NCBI GenBank assembly: GCA_013139345.1
Contig: WTAY01000115.1
Coordinates: 1 to 15,274, forward strand
Direction: 5' to 3'
Length of the DNA stretch: 15,274 bases
Source of the DNA: Methylophaga sp.
GTDB lineage: Bacteria > Pseudomonadota > Gammaproteobacteria > Nitrosococcales > Methylophagaceae
This document shows positions 15,046 through 15,274 of the stretch, piece after piece. A program made the position numbers and the translations under genes. The notes beneath the pieces are model-generated. The model saw nothing but the letters and a program-made list of their open reading frames with translations, was not told where the DNA came from and did not search any database. Positions within the stretch are counted from its first letter, which is position 1. Each line of letters opens with the position of its first letter.

Positions 15046-15274
15046 TGTTCTCTGGTTTCACATCTTCATCGTCTGATTTATGTGTAATAAGCGGTTCATC
15101 TTCACCCTGAGTATCACCTGACTTAGGTCGTGTTTTTTCTTCAGCCAAGCGAAGCATTCGCTTCATTTCTTGTGTAACGATATCACCCAAACCACTAAAA
15201 CTTGTGAAGTCTTCATCATATTCATTCATATGATCAACATCGTTGAATTCAGGCTGCTTAAATAATGCTGATAA
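15023..15274 (-). CDS. DUF3306 domain protein, C-terminal part (5' end outside window)
   Basis: The frame is open from the window edge to a TAA at 15023, giving the last 83 residues. It begins LSALFKQPEFNDVDHMNEYDED and continues through FTSFSGLGDIVTQEMKR, which matches my recollection of the conserved C-terminal half of DUF3306 proteins; an acidic, poorly conserved tail follows. DUF3306 genes sit next to DUF3305, multi-FeS protein and TorD genes in fdh clusters of Shewanella and relatives. Function unknown; a role in FDH maturation is inferred from this linkage. Reading only from the internal ATG at 15229 would miss the upstream residues, which clearly belong to the same domain. Confidence 0.85.
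   Translation of the reverse strand, partial: LSALFKQPEFNDVDHMNEYDEDFTSFSGLGDIVTQEMKRMLRLAEEKTRPKSGDTQGEDEPLITHKSDDEDVKPENNEEDKLA

Overview
The window comes from a low-to-moderate GC gammaproteobacterium. The order surE-pcm-yqaA-nlpD is a classic gammaproteobacterial stationary-phase/repair cluster that usually leads into rpoS, and the formate dehydrogenase gene set is the kind seen in Shewanella-like respirers and in methylotrophs. The NAD-linked enzyme with a fused diaphorase subunit resembles FDH1 of Methylobacterium, so a marine methylotroph such as Methylophaga is a reasonable guess, but the sequence alone does not prove the genus. Every convincing gene lies on the minus strand, so the biological reading order is from the right end to the left end.

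Region A (15274 to 7903, read leftwards) is a periplasm-facing, membrane-bound formate dehydrogenase locus. It holds the end of a DUF3306 gene, a large multi-[4Fe-4S] protein, a TorD-family chaperone, then (after a 122-base gap with a possible promoter) the small Tat-signal protein FdhX, the Tat-exported catalytic subunit FdhA, the four-cluster ferredoxin FdhB, a tiny lipoprotein and the cytochrome b subunit FdhC. Together they would oxidise formate outside the inner membrane and pass electrons through FeS clusters and two b hemes to quinone.

Region B (7902 to 7367) is a 536-base gene-free stretch. It contains interlocked inverted repeats just after fdhC, AT-rich DNA, a good minus-strand Rho-independent terminator at 7507-7543, a possible sigma-70 promoter and a perfect 17-bp dyad that looks like an NtrC site in the leader of the next operon.

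Region C (7366 to 2883) is a two-gene operon for a cytoplasmic NAD-linked formate dehydrogenase: a fused NuoE/NuoF-like diaphorase subunit and a NuoG/FdsA-like molybdenum or tungsten subunit, closed by a strong terminator at 2827-2858. The cell thus has two formate-oxidising routes side by side, one making NADH and one feeding the quinone pool. Both catalytic subunits use cysteine, not selenocysteine.

Region D (2882 to 2501) is intergenic and is mostly filled by a roughly 230-bp element with 28-bp terminal inverted repeats (25 of 28 matching), short flanking direct repeats and a second nested palindrome: a MITE-like insertion with no coding capacity.

Region E (2500 to 1) holds surE, pcm, a yqaA-type DedA-related membrane protein and the first 172 codons of nlpD, tightly packed with overlapping or abutting stops and starts. 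I see no tRNA, rRNA, CRISPR array or intact transposase gene.
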